Shown: positions 55,017-63,799 of the stretch, one piece after another | Layout: every line of letters begins with the position of its first letter | Position numbering within the stretch: the stretch's first letter is position 1 | Source: Alloboseaceae bacterium BT-24-1 | Lineage (GTDB): Bacteria; Pseudomonadota; Alphaproteobacteria; Rhizobiales; Beijerinckiaceae | Direction: 5' to 3' | DNA: 64,000 bases | NCBI GenBank assembly: GCA_025846845.1 | Contig: JAOYTL010000010.1 | Coordinates: 238,039-302,038 of the forward strand | The notes under the pieces: model-generated | What the model saw: only the letters and a program-made list of their open reading frames with translations | Database searches by the model: none | Told to the model about the DNA's origin: nothing | Translations under genes and position numbers: made by a program

Positions 55017-55865
55017 TCAGGTCCTCGTTCGATCCTCAGGCAGCCGGGCGCGTGCTCGCTCCCCGCCGAAATACGCTTTAAGCCAGGGATGATCGGACGC
55101 CAGCATGGTGGCGAGCGGACCGACCGCGATGACGCGCTTGTCCGCCAAGGCGGCAATCCTGTCGCAGGCTACATATAGACTATCGAGGTCATGGGTTACC
55201 ATGAACACGGTCAGGCCCAAAGTCTGCTTGAGCGTCATGATCAGTTCGTCGAATTCGGCGGCGCCGATCGGATCGAGGCCCGAGGTCGGCTCGTCGAGGA
55301 AGACGATCTCGGGATCGAGGGCCAGCGCGCGGGCGAGCGCGGCGCGCTTGATCATGCCGCCGGAGAGTTCCGAAGGCGTCTTGTCGGCCGCATCGGGCTT
55401 CAGCCCCACCATCTCGATCTTGAGCATGGCAAGATCTTCGAGCAGACCCGGCGAAAGCTGGAGATATTCGCGCATCGGCACCTGGATGTTCTGCTTGACG
55501 GTGAGTGCCGAGAACAACGCGCCCTGCTGAAACATCACGCCGAAACGGCGTTCGAGCCGGCGCCGGCCGCGCGGATCGAGCTTGTCGACGTTTTCGCCGA
55601 AGACCTCAATCGTGCCGCGCTGCTTGCGCACGAGGCCGAGGATCGTGCGGGTCAACACCGACTTGCCCTGACCGGAACCGCCGACGAAGCCGAGAATCTC
55701 ACCGCGCATCACGTCGAGATCGAGTCCGTCCATGATCACCTTGTCGCCGAAGGCGACCTTGAGATCACGAACGCGAATCACCGCCTCGGGTTCCTGCCCG
55801 GCCGCATCCTGCGGCCCGCGCGGGCCAGATTGAGAGGGCTTGTCGAGCACCGGCGCCCCCCTCAC
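55017..55865 (-). CDS. mlaF: MlaF-like ATP-binding protein of the MCE lipid transporter
   Basis: Cytoplasmic ATPase, 282 aa. Walker A is GGSGQGKSVLTRTILG, signature LSGGMIKRAALARALA, Walker B IVFLDEPTSGLDP; FGVMFQQGALFSALTVKQNI is the MlaF-type Q-loop. The most likely start is GTG at 55865, which overlaps the mlaE stop by 4 bp (ATGTGA); a later GTG is possible. An open frame running far upstream is only a shadow of mlaE. Confidence 0.9.
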   Translation of the reverse strand: MRGAPVLDKPSQSGPRGPQDAAGQEPEAVIRVRDLKVAFGDKVIMDGLDLDVMRGEILGFVGGSGQGKSVLTRTILGLVRKQRGTIEVFGENVDKLDPRGRRRLERRFGVMFQQGALFSALTVKQNIQVPMREYLQLSPGLLEDLAMLKIEMVGLKPDAADKTPSELSGGMIKRAALARALALDPEIVFLDEPTSGLDPIGAAEFDELIMTLKQTLGLTVFMVTHDLDSLYVACDRIAALADKRVIAVGPLATMLASDHPWLKAYFGGERARARLPEDRTRT

Positions 55866-57007
55866 ATCCGAATCGAGGCGAAGAACATCGCGAACAACCC
55901 GTCGACCACGATGACCATGAAGATCGCCTTCACCACCGACGCCGTCACCTGATGGCCGAGCGATTCGGCAGAGCCCTTGACCGCCAATCCCTCGATCGAG
56001 GCGATCAGGCCGATCACGAATGCCATGAAAGGGGCCTTGATGAGGCCGACCGCGAAATGCTGCCAGGTGATCACGGATTTCAGGCGTTCCAGATACGTAT
56101 CGAGGCCGATGCCGCCATAGAGCCAGCTCACCAGGCCCGCGCCGACAAGGCCTGCCATGGCCGAGATGAAAGTCAGGATCGGCAGCGCGATGATCAGCGC
56201 CAGGATCCGCGGCACGATCAGCACCTCGATCGGATCCAGCCCCATCACCCTGAGTGCGTCGATCTCCTCGCGCATCTTCATCGAGCCGATCTCGGCCGTG
56301 AAGGCGGAGCCGGAGCGGCCTGCCACCATGATCGAGGTCAGGAGCACCGAGAGCTCGCGCAGGACCAGGATGCCGGTCAGGTTGACGACGAAGGCGGTCG
56401 CGCCGAAGCGCTGGAGCTGGAAGATGCCCTGCTGGGCAACGATGCAGCCGACCAGGAACGAGATCAGGATGATGATCGGCGCGCCGTTGAAGGCGATCAG
56501 CTCGACCTGGTTGACAAGCGACGGCCCGCGAAAGCGCCGCGGCCCGAACAGCGCGCCGACGCAACCGGCCATCACCTCGCCGAGAAAAATCGCGCCGCCG
56601 GCGAGATCGCGGCCGAAGCGGACGACGCCCTGGCCGATGTCGATCAGGATGGTGACGAGCCCGATAGGGCGAACCGGCGGCTGGTAATCGGTGACGTCGC
56701 GCTCGACCTCCGCGAGCAGCACTTCATGCTCCGGACGGCGGCTGGCCAGCTCGACCGAAGCGCCTTTCGCTTCGCCTGCCTGCTTCACCTGGCCGAGCAG
56801 ATAGGCACCGAGCGTATCCAGACGTTCGATCGCCGACAGGTCGAGCCGCGCGCTGCGGACGCTGCCGATGCGCTCCGTCAGCTCGCTCGCCAGGGCTTCG
56901 AGACGCGGCGCCCGCCCGGCGCTCCAGCGCCCGGCCAGCGACACCACGAGGACGCCTCCATCGTCGCGATAGACCGCCTGCGGCTCAGCGTCGTCGACGA
57001 CAGCCAT
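55862..57007 (-). CDS. mlaE: MlaE-like permease with N-terminal STAS domain
   Basis: Inner-membrane permease of the MCE system, 381 aa from ATG 57007. Residues about 1-95 form a STAS-like domain (LASELTERIGSVRSARLDLSAIERLDTLGAYLLGQ), the job done by separate MlaB in E. coli; this fusion is common in alphaproteobacteria. The permease core has VNQVELIAFNGAPIIILISFL, VGCIVAQQGIFQL, LTSIMVAGRSGSAFTAEIGSMK and MREEIDALRVMGLDP, the conserved cytoplasmic coupling region. Another ATG at 57046 would overlap the upstream MFS gene by 17 bases. First gene of the mlaEFD-lipoprotein operon. Confidence 0.91.
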   Translation of the reverse strand: MAVVDDAEPQAVYRDDGGVLVVSLAGRWSAGRAPRLEALASELTERIGSVRSARLDLSAIERLDTLGAYLLGQVKQAGEAKGASVELASRRPEHEVLLAEVERDVTDYQPPVRPIGLVTILIDIGQGVVRFGRDLAGGAIFLGEVMAGCVGALFGPRRFRGPSLVNQVELIAFNGAPIIILISFLVGCIVAQQGIFQLQRFGATAFVVNLTGILVLRELSVLLTSIMVAGRSGSAFTAEIGSMKMREEIDALRVMGLDPIEVLIVPRILALIIALPILTFISAMAGLVGAGLVSWLYGGIGLDTYLERLKSVITWQHFAVGLIKAPFMAFVIGLIASIEGLAVKGSAESLGHQVTASVVKAIFMVIVVDGLFAMFFASIRM

Positions 57008-57029
57008 GAGGGTTAGCCCACTCCCGCAT

Positions 57030-58217
57030 TCAGATTCGACCCCCATAGCCTGTATCGCCGCGCGCCCGAAGGATGGCAAGCGCCGCCAGAGCCAGGCCGG
57101 AGAGCGCGACCGGCACCATGGCGAGGAACACGCCTGGCCCAAACAGGCGGTAGAGATAGCCTGACAAAATCGTGGTCAGCCCCATCGCCAGCGCACCGGC
57201 GGCGACCAGACGACCTTGCGCCGCGGCGCGGCGCGCCTCCGGGGCGAGCGCCGACAATGCCGCCAGCGAGCCAAGATGGGCGCAGCCGAAGGTGGCGCCG
57301 TGCAGGATCTGCAGCAGGAAGGTGACCGCCAGGCCAGGATCGGCGCTCATCATCCCGAAGCGCAGCGCCGCCGCCACCGCCGCGATCGCGATCCAGCGCA
57401 AGCCGACGAGGCCGCGCGCCGCGATGCTGCCCGCGACGAGGAAAACCGCGATCTCGGCCAGGACGGCGACAGCCCAGAGCCAGCCGATCACCTGATCGCT
57501 GAAGCCGATGCTGCGCCAGTGCAGCGAGCCGAAGGCATAGAGCGCAGCATGGGTGGCGTTGACGCAAGCGGCCGCGGCGATAGCGAGCCAGAACGGAAGC
57601 CTGAAGCCGGCCGGAGATGCGCCTTGCCGGGCGGCAGGTGAAGTCCTTCCTGGCGGTGCCGGCGCCTGCAAGGCGGCCAATGCTGCGAGCGAACTGCTGC
57701 CGGCGAGGACAAACGGAATCAGCCAGGCGCCGTACAGTGCGATCAGATAGCCGCCGGCGAGGTTCGAAAGCACGAAGGTCACCGAGCCCCACAGCCTGAC
57801 GCGGCCATAATCCTTCAGCGCCCCGGCCTTCACCTGCTCGGTGGTCAGGACATCGGCGAGCGGCACCACGCCCGAAAGCGCGATGGCGCTCAGCGCGGTC
57901 AGGACCGCGATCGGGACGAGCTGCGCCTGTTGGGCCAGGGCGAAATAGATGATCGCGGCCAGCGTGTTGAGCAGTGCCAGCACGATGTTCGGGCGCAGCC
58001 GATCACCAAGGCCGGTCACCGACGACGCGACGAAGACTCGCACCAGGATCGGGATCGCCAGCACATAGCCGATATCGACATCGCTCAGCCCCTTCGAGCC
58101 AAGCCAGACCGGGAAGAATGGCAGATAGAAGCCGACGCCGAGAAAGTTCAGCGCGTGCATGAGCGACAGGCGCGCGGCCAGCAGACGTGAAGGCTCGGAC
58201 CGGAGCGGCGGTGACAT
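57030..58217 (-). CDS. MFS transporter (MFS_1-like / HcaT-type)
   Basis: A 395-aa 12-TM carrier. It opens ARLSLMHALNFLGVGFYLPFFPVWLGSKGLSDVDIGYVLAIPILVRV, the arrangement of the MFS_1-like/phenylpropionate permease group, with PLADVLTTEQVKAGALKDYGRVRLWGSVTFV in the middle, another family hallmark. Substrate unknown. It reads into mlaE with a 22-bp gap and could share transcription with the Mla operon. Confidence 0.85.
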   Translation of the reverse strand: MSPPLRSEPSRLLAARLSLMHALNFLGVGFYLPFFPVWLGSKGLSDVDIGYVLAIPILVRVFVASSVTGLGDRLRPNIVLALLNTLAAIIYFALAQQAQLVPIAVLTALSAIALSGVVPLADVLTTEQVKAGALKDYGRVRLWGSVTFVLSNLAGGYLIALYGAWLIPFVLAGSSSLAALAALQAPAPPGRTSPAARQGASPAGFRLPFWLAIAAAACVNATHAALYAFGSLHWRSIGFSDQVIGWLWAVAVLAEIAVFLVAGSIAARGLVGLRWIAIAAVAAALRFGMMSADPGLAVTFLLQILHGATFGCAHLGSLAALSALAPEARRAAAQGRLVAAGALAMGLTTILSGYLYRLFGPGVFLAMVPVALSGLALAALAILRARGDTGYGGRI

Positions 58218-58301
58218 GCCCGTGGCAGCGATTTCTTAAAGAATCATCAGCAAGTTTGCCGATGGGCATCTTCGGTCGGCGACAAGCGATTCGGCCAGCC
58301 C

Positions 58302-59201
58302 ATGGAGAGCAGTCTGGCCATGAGCGACGCGCGTTCGCCGTCTCCGCTGAGCGCAGCCGACTACGACACGATCGCTGCTGCCGTGGTGGAAACCTCGCGC
58401 GGCCGCTGGTTCCTGAACGAGTACGCTCGCCGCAATCGGCAGGCCGATACCGAGATGGTACTTTCGGCCATCGCCCGCCTCGAGCGGCTCTGCTCCGTTC
58501 CCACGGTGGAGCTTGGCCCGAACCTTTCGGAAACGGCGCGCACGATTGCAGAGCTTCGCGGCGATCTCGACCGGGCCGGTGTCAGCGGCACGTCCGCGCG
58601 CCTGTCGACCCGCATCCAGGAGACGGCGTCGGGCATCATCGAGGCGGCGGAAGCGATCCAGGAAATCGCCTGGACGCTGCGCGAATCGGGATCGGCTTCC
58701 GTGCTTTGCGACCGGCTCGACCAACGTGCGACCCAGATTTTTGGCGCGACCACGGTGATCGAGGCCGGGGCCAACCAGATCGAAAAAGTCGCCGATACCA
58801 TCGCCATGCTGGATGCGAATCTGCGCGCGACCGCTGGCGACACCGACTTCACCTTGCTCGACACCCCGCAGCCTCCGGTCGCAGCGGCCGAGATGCCGAG
58901 GTCGCCCGCTCCGAAGCGGACGACAGACCCCGGCGACATCGACGTGGTCGAGGCCGGTACGCAAGAGCGCGCGCCACTGCGCGAAACGGGCCTGCGCCAG
59001 CCGGCGCAGGCCTATCGCCGGCGCGGCAGCATCCAGGCTGCCGAAGACGATATCGCTTTCGCCGATGTCGGCACGGCTGGCCAGGCCGTCGCCGACCCGC
59101 CGATGTCGAGCTCGGCCCAGATCGAGCTCAGCTACTCCGAGGCCGATCTGCGAGCCATCGGCGCACTGCCCGTCGAGGACCGGCTGCGCTTTTTCGCATA
59201 G
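58302..59201 (+). CDS. Conserved hypothetical protein with ETSRGRWFLNEYARRNRQADT motif
   Basis: A 299-aa soluble protein. The N-terminal 50 residues carry the striking motif VVETSRGRWFLNEYARRNRQADTEMVL, followed by a helical domain to about residue 180 with repeated ETA/ARTIAEL, RIQETASGIIEAAEAIQEIAW stretches resembling a four-helix bundle. The C-terminal 120 residues are low-complexity and acidic, ending in EADLRAIGALPVEDRLRFFA. I recognise the motif as recurring in Rhizobiales proteins of unknown function; the helical bundle loosely recalls CheZ/dephosphorylation-type proteins but no catalytic site can be named. A second start at 58320 (MSDARSP) is possible. Divergent from the MFS gene. 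Confidence 0.65.
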   Translation: MESSLAMSDARSPSPLSAADYDTIAAAVVETSRGRWFLNEYARRNRQADTEMVLSAIARLERLCSVPTVELGPNLSETARTIAELRGDLDRAGVSGTSARLSTRIQETASGIIEAAEAIQEIAWTLRESGSASVLCDRLDQRATQIFGATTVIEAGANQIEKVADTIAMLDANLRATAGDTDFTLLDTPQPPVAAAEMPRSPAPKRTTDPGDIDVVEAGTQERAPLRETGLRQPAQAYRRRGSIQAAEDDIAFADVGTAGQAVADPPMSSSAQIELSYSEADLRAIGALPVEDRLRFFA

Positions 59202-59213
59202 CACCGGATCCGC

Positions 59214-60095
59214 TCAGTTCTCGCGCTTCAGCGCGCTCTCGTGCCAGCGCCGCAGCAGGAGATGCGAGATCAGGCTGGTCGCCAGGAAGATGGCGATGCC
59301 CGAGAGCGAGATCATCAGCAGCGCTGCGAAGACGCGCGGGATCTTGAGCTGGTAGCCGGCCTCGAGGATGCGATAGGCCAGCCCCGATTCCGAGCCGCCC
59401 GTCCCGGCCACGAACTCGGCAACAACCGCGCCGATCAGGGCAAGACCGCCCGATATCTTGAGGCCCGCCAGGAAATAGGGCAGTGCCGCCGGCAGCTTGA
59501 GATGGCGCAGCGTCTGCCAGCGCGTGGCGCCATGCAGCTGGAAGAAGTTGATCAGGTTGTGGTCGGCCGAGTTCAGCCCGAGGATGGTGTTGGACAGGAT
59601 CGGGAAGAAGGCGACGATCCAGGCGCAGATCAAAAGCGACAGGTTGATGTCGCCGGCCCAGATGATGATCAGCGGCGCGATCGCGACGATCGGCGTCACC
59701 TGCAGGATCACCGCATAGGGCAGAAGCGCCATCTCCAGCCATTTCGACTGGTTGAACAGCACGGCGAGCGCGACGCCGACGACGACCGCCGCCGCCAGCG
59801 CCATGAAGGTGATGCGCAAGGTGACCCAGAGCGAGGTCGACAGCGTGCCCCAGTCGGAGATCAGCGTCTGGCCGACCAGGATCGGCCCGGGCAGCACATA
59901 GGCCGGCACCTCGTTCCAGCGCACCGCGAACTCCCAGAGCCCGAGCACCAGGATGCCGACGGCGATCGGCGCGAGGATGCGCGGCCAGAAGCTCGCCGGC
60001 AGGCCGAGGATGGACGGTTCGGCGACGGCGAGCGGGCGGGCTTCGGCATCGGTGCCGTCATGCGGCACGGACGTCGCGGAGGAAGAGGAGCTCAT
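59214..60095 (-). CDS. ABC transporter permease, SsuC/TauC type
   Basis: Inner-membrane permease of 293 aa in the nitrate/sulfonate/taurine family. TM1 near residue 40 (WPRILAPIAVGILVLGLWEFAV). The EAA loop region AFFPILSNTILGLNSADHNLINFFQLHGATRWQTLRHLKLPAALPYFLAGLKI is characteristic of this class. Overlaps the ATPase gene upstream by ATGA. Substrate to be set by the binding protein; the family covers sulfonates, nitrate, pyrimidines and thiamine precursors. Confidence 0.9.
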   Translation of the reverse strand: MSSSSSATSVPHDGTDAEARPLAVAEPSILGLPASFWPRILAPIAVGILVLGLWEFAVRWNEVPAYVLPGPILVGQTLISDWGTLSTSLWVTLRITFMALAAAVVVGVALAVLFNQSKWLEMALLPYAVILQVTPIVAIAPLIIIWAGDINLSLLICAWIVAFFPILSNTILGLNSADHNLINFFQLHGATRWQTLRHLKLPAALPYFLAGLKISGGLALIGAVVAEFVAGTGGSESGLAYRILEAGYQLKIPRVFAALLMISLSGIAIFLATSLISHLLLRRWHESALKREN

Positions 60096-60907
60096 GCGCC
60101 GATCGCCTCCTTGAGCTTGCCGGAGGCGAGCCGGCAGAGATGGGCGTATTCAGGCGAAGTCCGGAACAATTCGTCGCGCGGATAGGGCGCGGACACGTCG
60201 AGATCGGCCATGACGCGGCCGGGCCGCGCCGCCATCACCACGATGCGCTGCGAGAGATAGACCGACTCGAAGACCGAGTGCGTGACAAAAACGGCCGTGA
60301 AGCGCTCGCGCCACCACAGGCTCAAGAGATCGTCGTTAAGGCGGTGGCGGGTGATCTCGTCGAGCGCGGCGAAGGGCTCGTCCATCAGCAGGATCTTCGG
60401 CCGCATCACCAAAGCGCGGGCGATCGAGACCCGCATCTTCATGCCGCCCGAAAGCTCGCGCGGATAGGATTTTTCGAAGCCCTTCAGCCCGACCAGCGCC
60501 AGCATCTCGACAGCGCGCTTCTGCGCCTCCCGCTTCGGCACATGCTTGAGCACCAGCGGCAGCATGACGTTGGCGAGCGCATTGGCCCAGGGCATCAGCG
60601 TCGGGTCCTGGAAGACGAAGCCGAGATCGCGCTCCGTCTTGCCTTCCATGCCCTCGCCGGCGCTGGGCCAGTCGATCGTGCCGGTGGACGGGCTGCCCAG
60701 CCCGGCGATCATGCGCAGCAGGGTCGACTTGCCGCAGCCAGAAGGGCCGAGCAGGCTGACGAACTCGCCGGTGCCGAGGCTGAGGTTGACGTCACGAACC
60801 GCCAGCGTGCCGTTGGCGAACTGCTTGGAGACGTTGCGCACACAGACGAGCGGCTCAGCGCCAGTCTCACGTACGGCATGGGGTGTGCTCAGATAGGCTG
60901 TGTCCAA
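60092..60907 (-). CDS. ABC transporter ATP-binding protein, SsuB/TauB type
   Basis: ATPase of about 271 aa. Walker A is GPSGCGKSTLLRMIAGL, the Q-loop region LGFVFQDPTLMPWANALANVMLPL, signature LSGGMKMRVSIARALVM, Walker B ILLMDEPFAALDEIT. The start is uncertain: no ATG lies before the ABC core, the TTG at 60907 is the simplest choice, and a TTG at 60982 falls inside the upstream palindromic repeat. A GTG near the core (VRNVSKQF) is also possible. Confidence 0.8.
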   Translation of the reverse strand: MDTAYLSTPHAVRETGAEPLVCVRNVSKQFANGTLAVRDVNLSLGTGEFVSLLGPSGCGKSTLLRMIAGLGSPSTGTIDWPSAGEGMEGKTERDLGFVFQDPTLMPWANALANVMLPLVLKHVPKREAQKRAVEMLALVGLKGFEKSYPRELSGGMKMRVSIARALVMRPKILLMDEPFAALDEITRHRLNDDLLSLWWRERFTAVFVTHSVFESVYLSQRIVVMAARPGRVMADLDVSAPYPRDELFRTSPEYAHLCRLASGKLKEAIGA

Positions 60908-60938
60908 AGCCTGATGATCCGCTGTGTGAAAGGCCGTT

Positions 60939-61012
60939 GTTCTCGGGCAGAGCGAAAGCGCAGACCCGAGAATCTCCGGCAAGAGATGCTCGGGGTAAGC
61001 CCGAGCATGACG
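60939..61012. repeat. Palindromic repeat, reverse-oriented relative of the 29900-30007 element
   Basis: Minus strand reads GTCATGCTCGGGCTTACCCCGAGC, ATCTCTTGCCGGAGAT and TTCTCGGG...CCCGAGAA in the same order as 29900-30007. It begins four bases after the stop of the binding-protein gene and lies between it and the ATPase gene. Confidence 0.8.
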
Positions 61013-61016
61013 TTCT

Positions 61017-62045
61017 TCAGGGCTTGCCGACGCCCTTGTTGACGAACTCCAGGCTGTAAGCCTTCTTGACGTCGACCCCGGCGGGGATGACGCCGGCCTC
61101 GGTCATCGTCCTGGCGAAGCTCGCCCAGCGGGCGTCGGTCATCGCGCCGATGCCGAGTGTCTTGGCATCGCCCGAAGCGACGATGCCGTTCTCGTTCATC
61201 ACCTTGAGGGCATAGTCGATCTTCTCCTGATCCATGTCGGGGTTGTCCTTCAGGATCCGGGCATTGGCGGCGGCGATGTTGGGGCCGCCCTTCATATATT
61301 CGGCCCAGCCTTCGGCTGTCGCGTCGACGAAGCGCTGCACGACCTCCTTCTTCTCCTGCACCATCTTCCGGGAGATCGTGATCGTGGTGTTGTAGTTCTC
61401 GAAGCCGGCATCGGCGAGGAGATGCACCACCGGCTCGACGCCGGCCTTGCGGATCACGAAGGGCTCGGAGGACAGGAAGCCCTGCTGCGTCAGCTTCTTG
61501 TCGGCCAGGAACGGCGCCATGTTGAAGGTGTAGGGCCGGATCTGCTCGTCGCGATAGCCGAATTTCAGCTTGAGGAACGGCCAGAAGCCGACGCGGGCCT
61601 GCGCCGCGATCAGGATCGGCTTGTCCTTGAGGGCGGCGAGCGTGTCGTTGCCCTGGCCCGGGTGCGAGATCAGGACCTGCGGGTCCTTCTGGAAGATCGA
61701 GGCGATGCAGAGGAAGGGCAGGTTCTCCTGTGCGAAGCTCAGCGCCTCCAGCGAATTGCCCATGATCATGTCGACGCGGCCGCCGAGCAGCAGCTGGGTC
61801 GGGTTCTGCTGCGGCCCGCCGGGCCGGATCTCGACGTCGAGACCGTACTTCTTGTAGATGCCGTTGGCGGCGGCGAGGTAGAAGCCGCCATGCTCGGTCT
61901 GGGCGCGCCAATTGGTCTGGTAGCTGACCTTGTCGAGCGTCTGCGCGTTGACGCGCGCGCCCGGCACCGGGATCAGCACCGAGGCGGCCGAGCCACCGAG
62001 CAGGCCGAGCGCAGCGCGCCGGTCGAGGCGATATTTCATCGTCAT
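61017..62045 (-). CDS. ABC transporter substrate-binding protein, NMT1/SsuA type
   Basis: Periplasmic binding protein of 342 aa. The start ATG at 62045 has GGAGGGGG at ideal distance; an upstream in-frame start would add an unlikely leader. The signal has a twin-arginine-like motif (YRLDRRAALGLLGG). Mature sequence VSYQTNWRAQTEHGGFYLAAANGIYKKYGLDVEIRPGG is characteristic of the NMT1/THI5-like superfamily binding proteins. FMTYNFNM-type ligand residues do not allow a substrate call; pyrimidine-like, sulfonate or nitrate-type solutes are all possible. First gene of this three-gene transporter. Confidence 0.88.
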   Translation of the reverse strand: MTMKYRLDRRAALGLLGGSAASVLIPVPGARVNAQTLDKVSYQTNWRAQTEHGGFYLAAANGIYKKYGLDVEIRPGGPQQNPTQLLLGGRVDMIMGNSLEALSFAQENLPFLCIASIFQKDPQVLISHPGQGNDTLAALKDKPILIAAQARVGFWPFLKLKFGYRDEQIRPYTFNMAPFLADKKLTQQGFLSSEPFVIRKAGVEPVVHLLADAGFENYNTTITISRKMVQEKKEVVQRFVDATAEGWAEYMKGGPNIAAANARILKDNPDMDQEKIDYALKVMNENGIVASGDAKTLGIGAMTDARWASFARTMTEAGVIPAGVDVKKAYSLEFVNKGVGKP

Positions 62046-62275
62046 GGCAGAACCCCCTCCATCATGTCGCAAACTGTCGCCGGGTTGCGTGAGCTCCGCG
62101 TCCGGCAAGCAGCTTGTATGCCACGGCCGAGGCCGTCATGTGAATGTGCACCAGCACTCTGCACACAGATGGCGGCAATGCTTCCATCGCGCCGCTCGCC
62201 GGCTATGCTGCAATCAGTCCACGCCGTCTCCGGCGGCGTCTCGCGATCTGGAACCCAGCTGAAAACGTCTTTGCC

Positions 62276-62935
62276 ATGAAAGCCCTGATCTTCGGCGCGA
62301 CCGGCATGGTCGGACAAGGCGTCCTGCGCGAATGCCTGCTCGATCCCGGTGTCGAGGAGGTCGTCACGATCGGCCGCACGGCGACGGGCCAGCATCACGC
62401 CAAGCTGCGCGAGCTCGTGCATGCCGACCTCACCGACTATTCGGCGATCGAAGCAGAGCTCACCGGTTTCGACGCCTGCTTCTTCTGCCTCGGCGTCGCC
62501 TCGGCCGGGATGAGCGAGGCCGACTACAGCAGGATCACCCACGACATACCGCTCGCGGCCGCCCGGACGCTCTCCCGGCTCAACCCGGCGATGACGTTCG
62601 TCCACACCTCCGCGGCCGGCACCGACAGCAGCGAGAGCGGCCGCGTGATGTGGGCCAGGGTCAAGGGCCGGACCGAGAATGCGCTGCTGCGCCTGCCCTT
62701 CAAGGCCGTCTACATCTTCCGGCCCGCCGGCATCCGCCCGATGCACGGCATCACCTCGCGCACGACGCTCTACCGCATCGGCTATGCGATTACGGCACCG
62801 CTCCTGCCCTGGCTCGAGCGGAGCTTCCCGCGCTATGTCACCTCGACCGAACGGCTGGCCAAGGCGATGCTGAAGGCCGCCCGCGAGGGTGCGCCCAAGC
62901 CGATCCTCGAATGCGAAGACATCAACCGGCTATGA
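62276..62935 (+). CDS. NAD(P)-binding Rossmann-fold protein
   Basis: A 219-aa SDR-like protein. The N-terminal MKALIFGATGMVGQGVLRECLLDPGVEEVVTIGR is an atypical (extended) Rossmann motif GATGMVG as in NmrA/TIP30-like proteins. The usual YxxxK site is lacking; VHTSAAGTDSSESGRVMWARVKG shows a serine-rich loop and a lysine. Reactions or a redox-sensing role cannot be assigned. It lies 25 bp before the creatininase gene in the same direction. Confidence 0.82.
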   Translation: MKALIFGATGMVGQGVLRECLLDPGVEEVVTIGRTATGQHHAKLRELVHADLTDYSAIEAELTGFDACFFCLGVASAGMSEADYSRITHDIPLAAARTLSRLNPAMTFVHTSAAGTDSSESGRVMWARVKGRTENALLRLPFKAVYIFRPAGIRPMHGITSRTTLYRIGYAITAPLLPWLERSFPRYVTSTERLAKAMLKAAREGAPKPILECEDINRL

Positions 62936-62960
62936 CCTGCCGCCGACAAGGACAGACGGA

Positions 62961-63761
62961 ATGAGCGCGCGTTTCTGGGGCGATCTCAAGAGCAGCGATT
63001 TTGCCGGGCTCTCGCCCGAGGCGACCATCGCTGTGCTGCCGCTCGCCGCGATCGAGCAGCACGGGCCGCATCTGCCTGTGTCGGTCGACACCACCGTGAT
63101 GAACGCCATGCTGGCACTGGCGATGCCGCAGGTTCCGGCTGGGCTCGACGTGCTGGTCCTGCCGACGCAGGCGATCTGCAAGTCGAACGAGCACCTGCAC
63201 TCGCCGGGAACGCTGACCATCTCCTGGGAAAGCGCGATCCGCAGCTGGATCGAGATCGGCGAAAGCGTGAAGCGCGCCGGGCTGCGCAAGCTCGTGCTCG
63301 TCACCTCCCATGGCGGCAATGTCGACCCGATGAAGGTGGTGGCGCGCGAACTGCGCGTCAGCCAGGGCATGTTCGCGGTCTCGACCTCATGGAGCAGTTT
63401 TGGCCTGCCAACCGGGCTCTATGACGAGATGGACGCCAGGCACGGCATCCATGCCGGCGATATCGAGACCTCGCTGATGCTGCATTTCCGGCCCGACCTC
63501 GTCGACATGAGCAAGGCCGGTCCCTTCGTGCCACGGACGGTCGAGATGGCGGATGAGGGCTACAAGTGGCTGAGACCGACCGGAGCCCATCCCTTCGCCT
63601 GGATGGCGCAGGACGTGCACCCCTCCGGCGCTGCAGGCGATGCCAGCCTCGCCACCGCTGAGAAGGGCAAGGCGACGGCCGAGTTTCAGGCCGCGGGCTT
63701 CGTCGAATTGCTTGCCGACGTCGCGCGCTTTCCGCTGTCGAGGCTGCATAATGCAGACTGA
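62961..63761 (+). CDS. Creatininase-family hydrolase
   Basis: A 266-aa metal-dependent amidohydrolase-like enzyme. Metal ligands are visible in AAIEQHGPHLPVSVDT (E, H, D pattern) and HAGDIETSLML, and conserved NEHLHSPGTLTIS plus VTSHGGNVDPM mark the creatininase fold. Members hydrolyse creatinine, formamides or riboflavin-pathway intermediates (ArfB/MftE relatives); the substrate is undetermined. The ATG at 62961 follows AGGACAGACGGA. Likely co-transcribed with the Rossmann-fold gene. Confidence 0.88.
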   Translation: MSARFWGDLKSSDFAGLSPEATIAVLPLAAIEQHGPHLPVSVDTTVMNAMLALAMPQVPAGLDVLVLPTQAICKSNEHLHSPGTLTISWESAIRSWIEIGESVKRAGLRKLVLVTSHGGNVDPMKVVARELRVSQGMFAVSTSWSSFGLPTGLYDEMDARHGIHAGDIETSLMLHFRPDLVDMSKAGPFVPRTVEMADEGYKWLRPTGAHPFAWMAQDVHPSGAAGDASLATAEKGKATAEFQAAGFVELLADVARFPLSRLHNAD

Positions 63762-63799
63762 CACGCGTCATGCTCGCCCTTATGGCACGGCTGTCCGGT

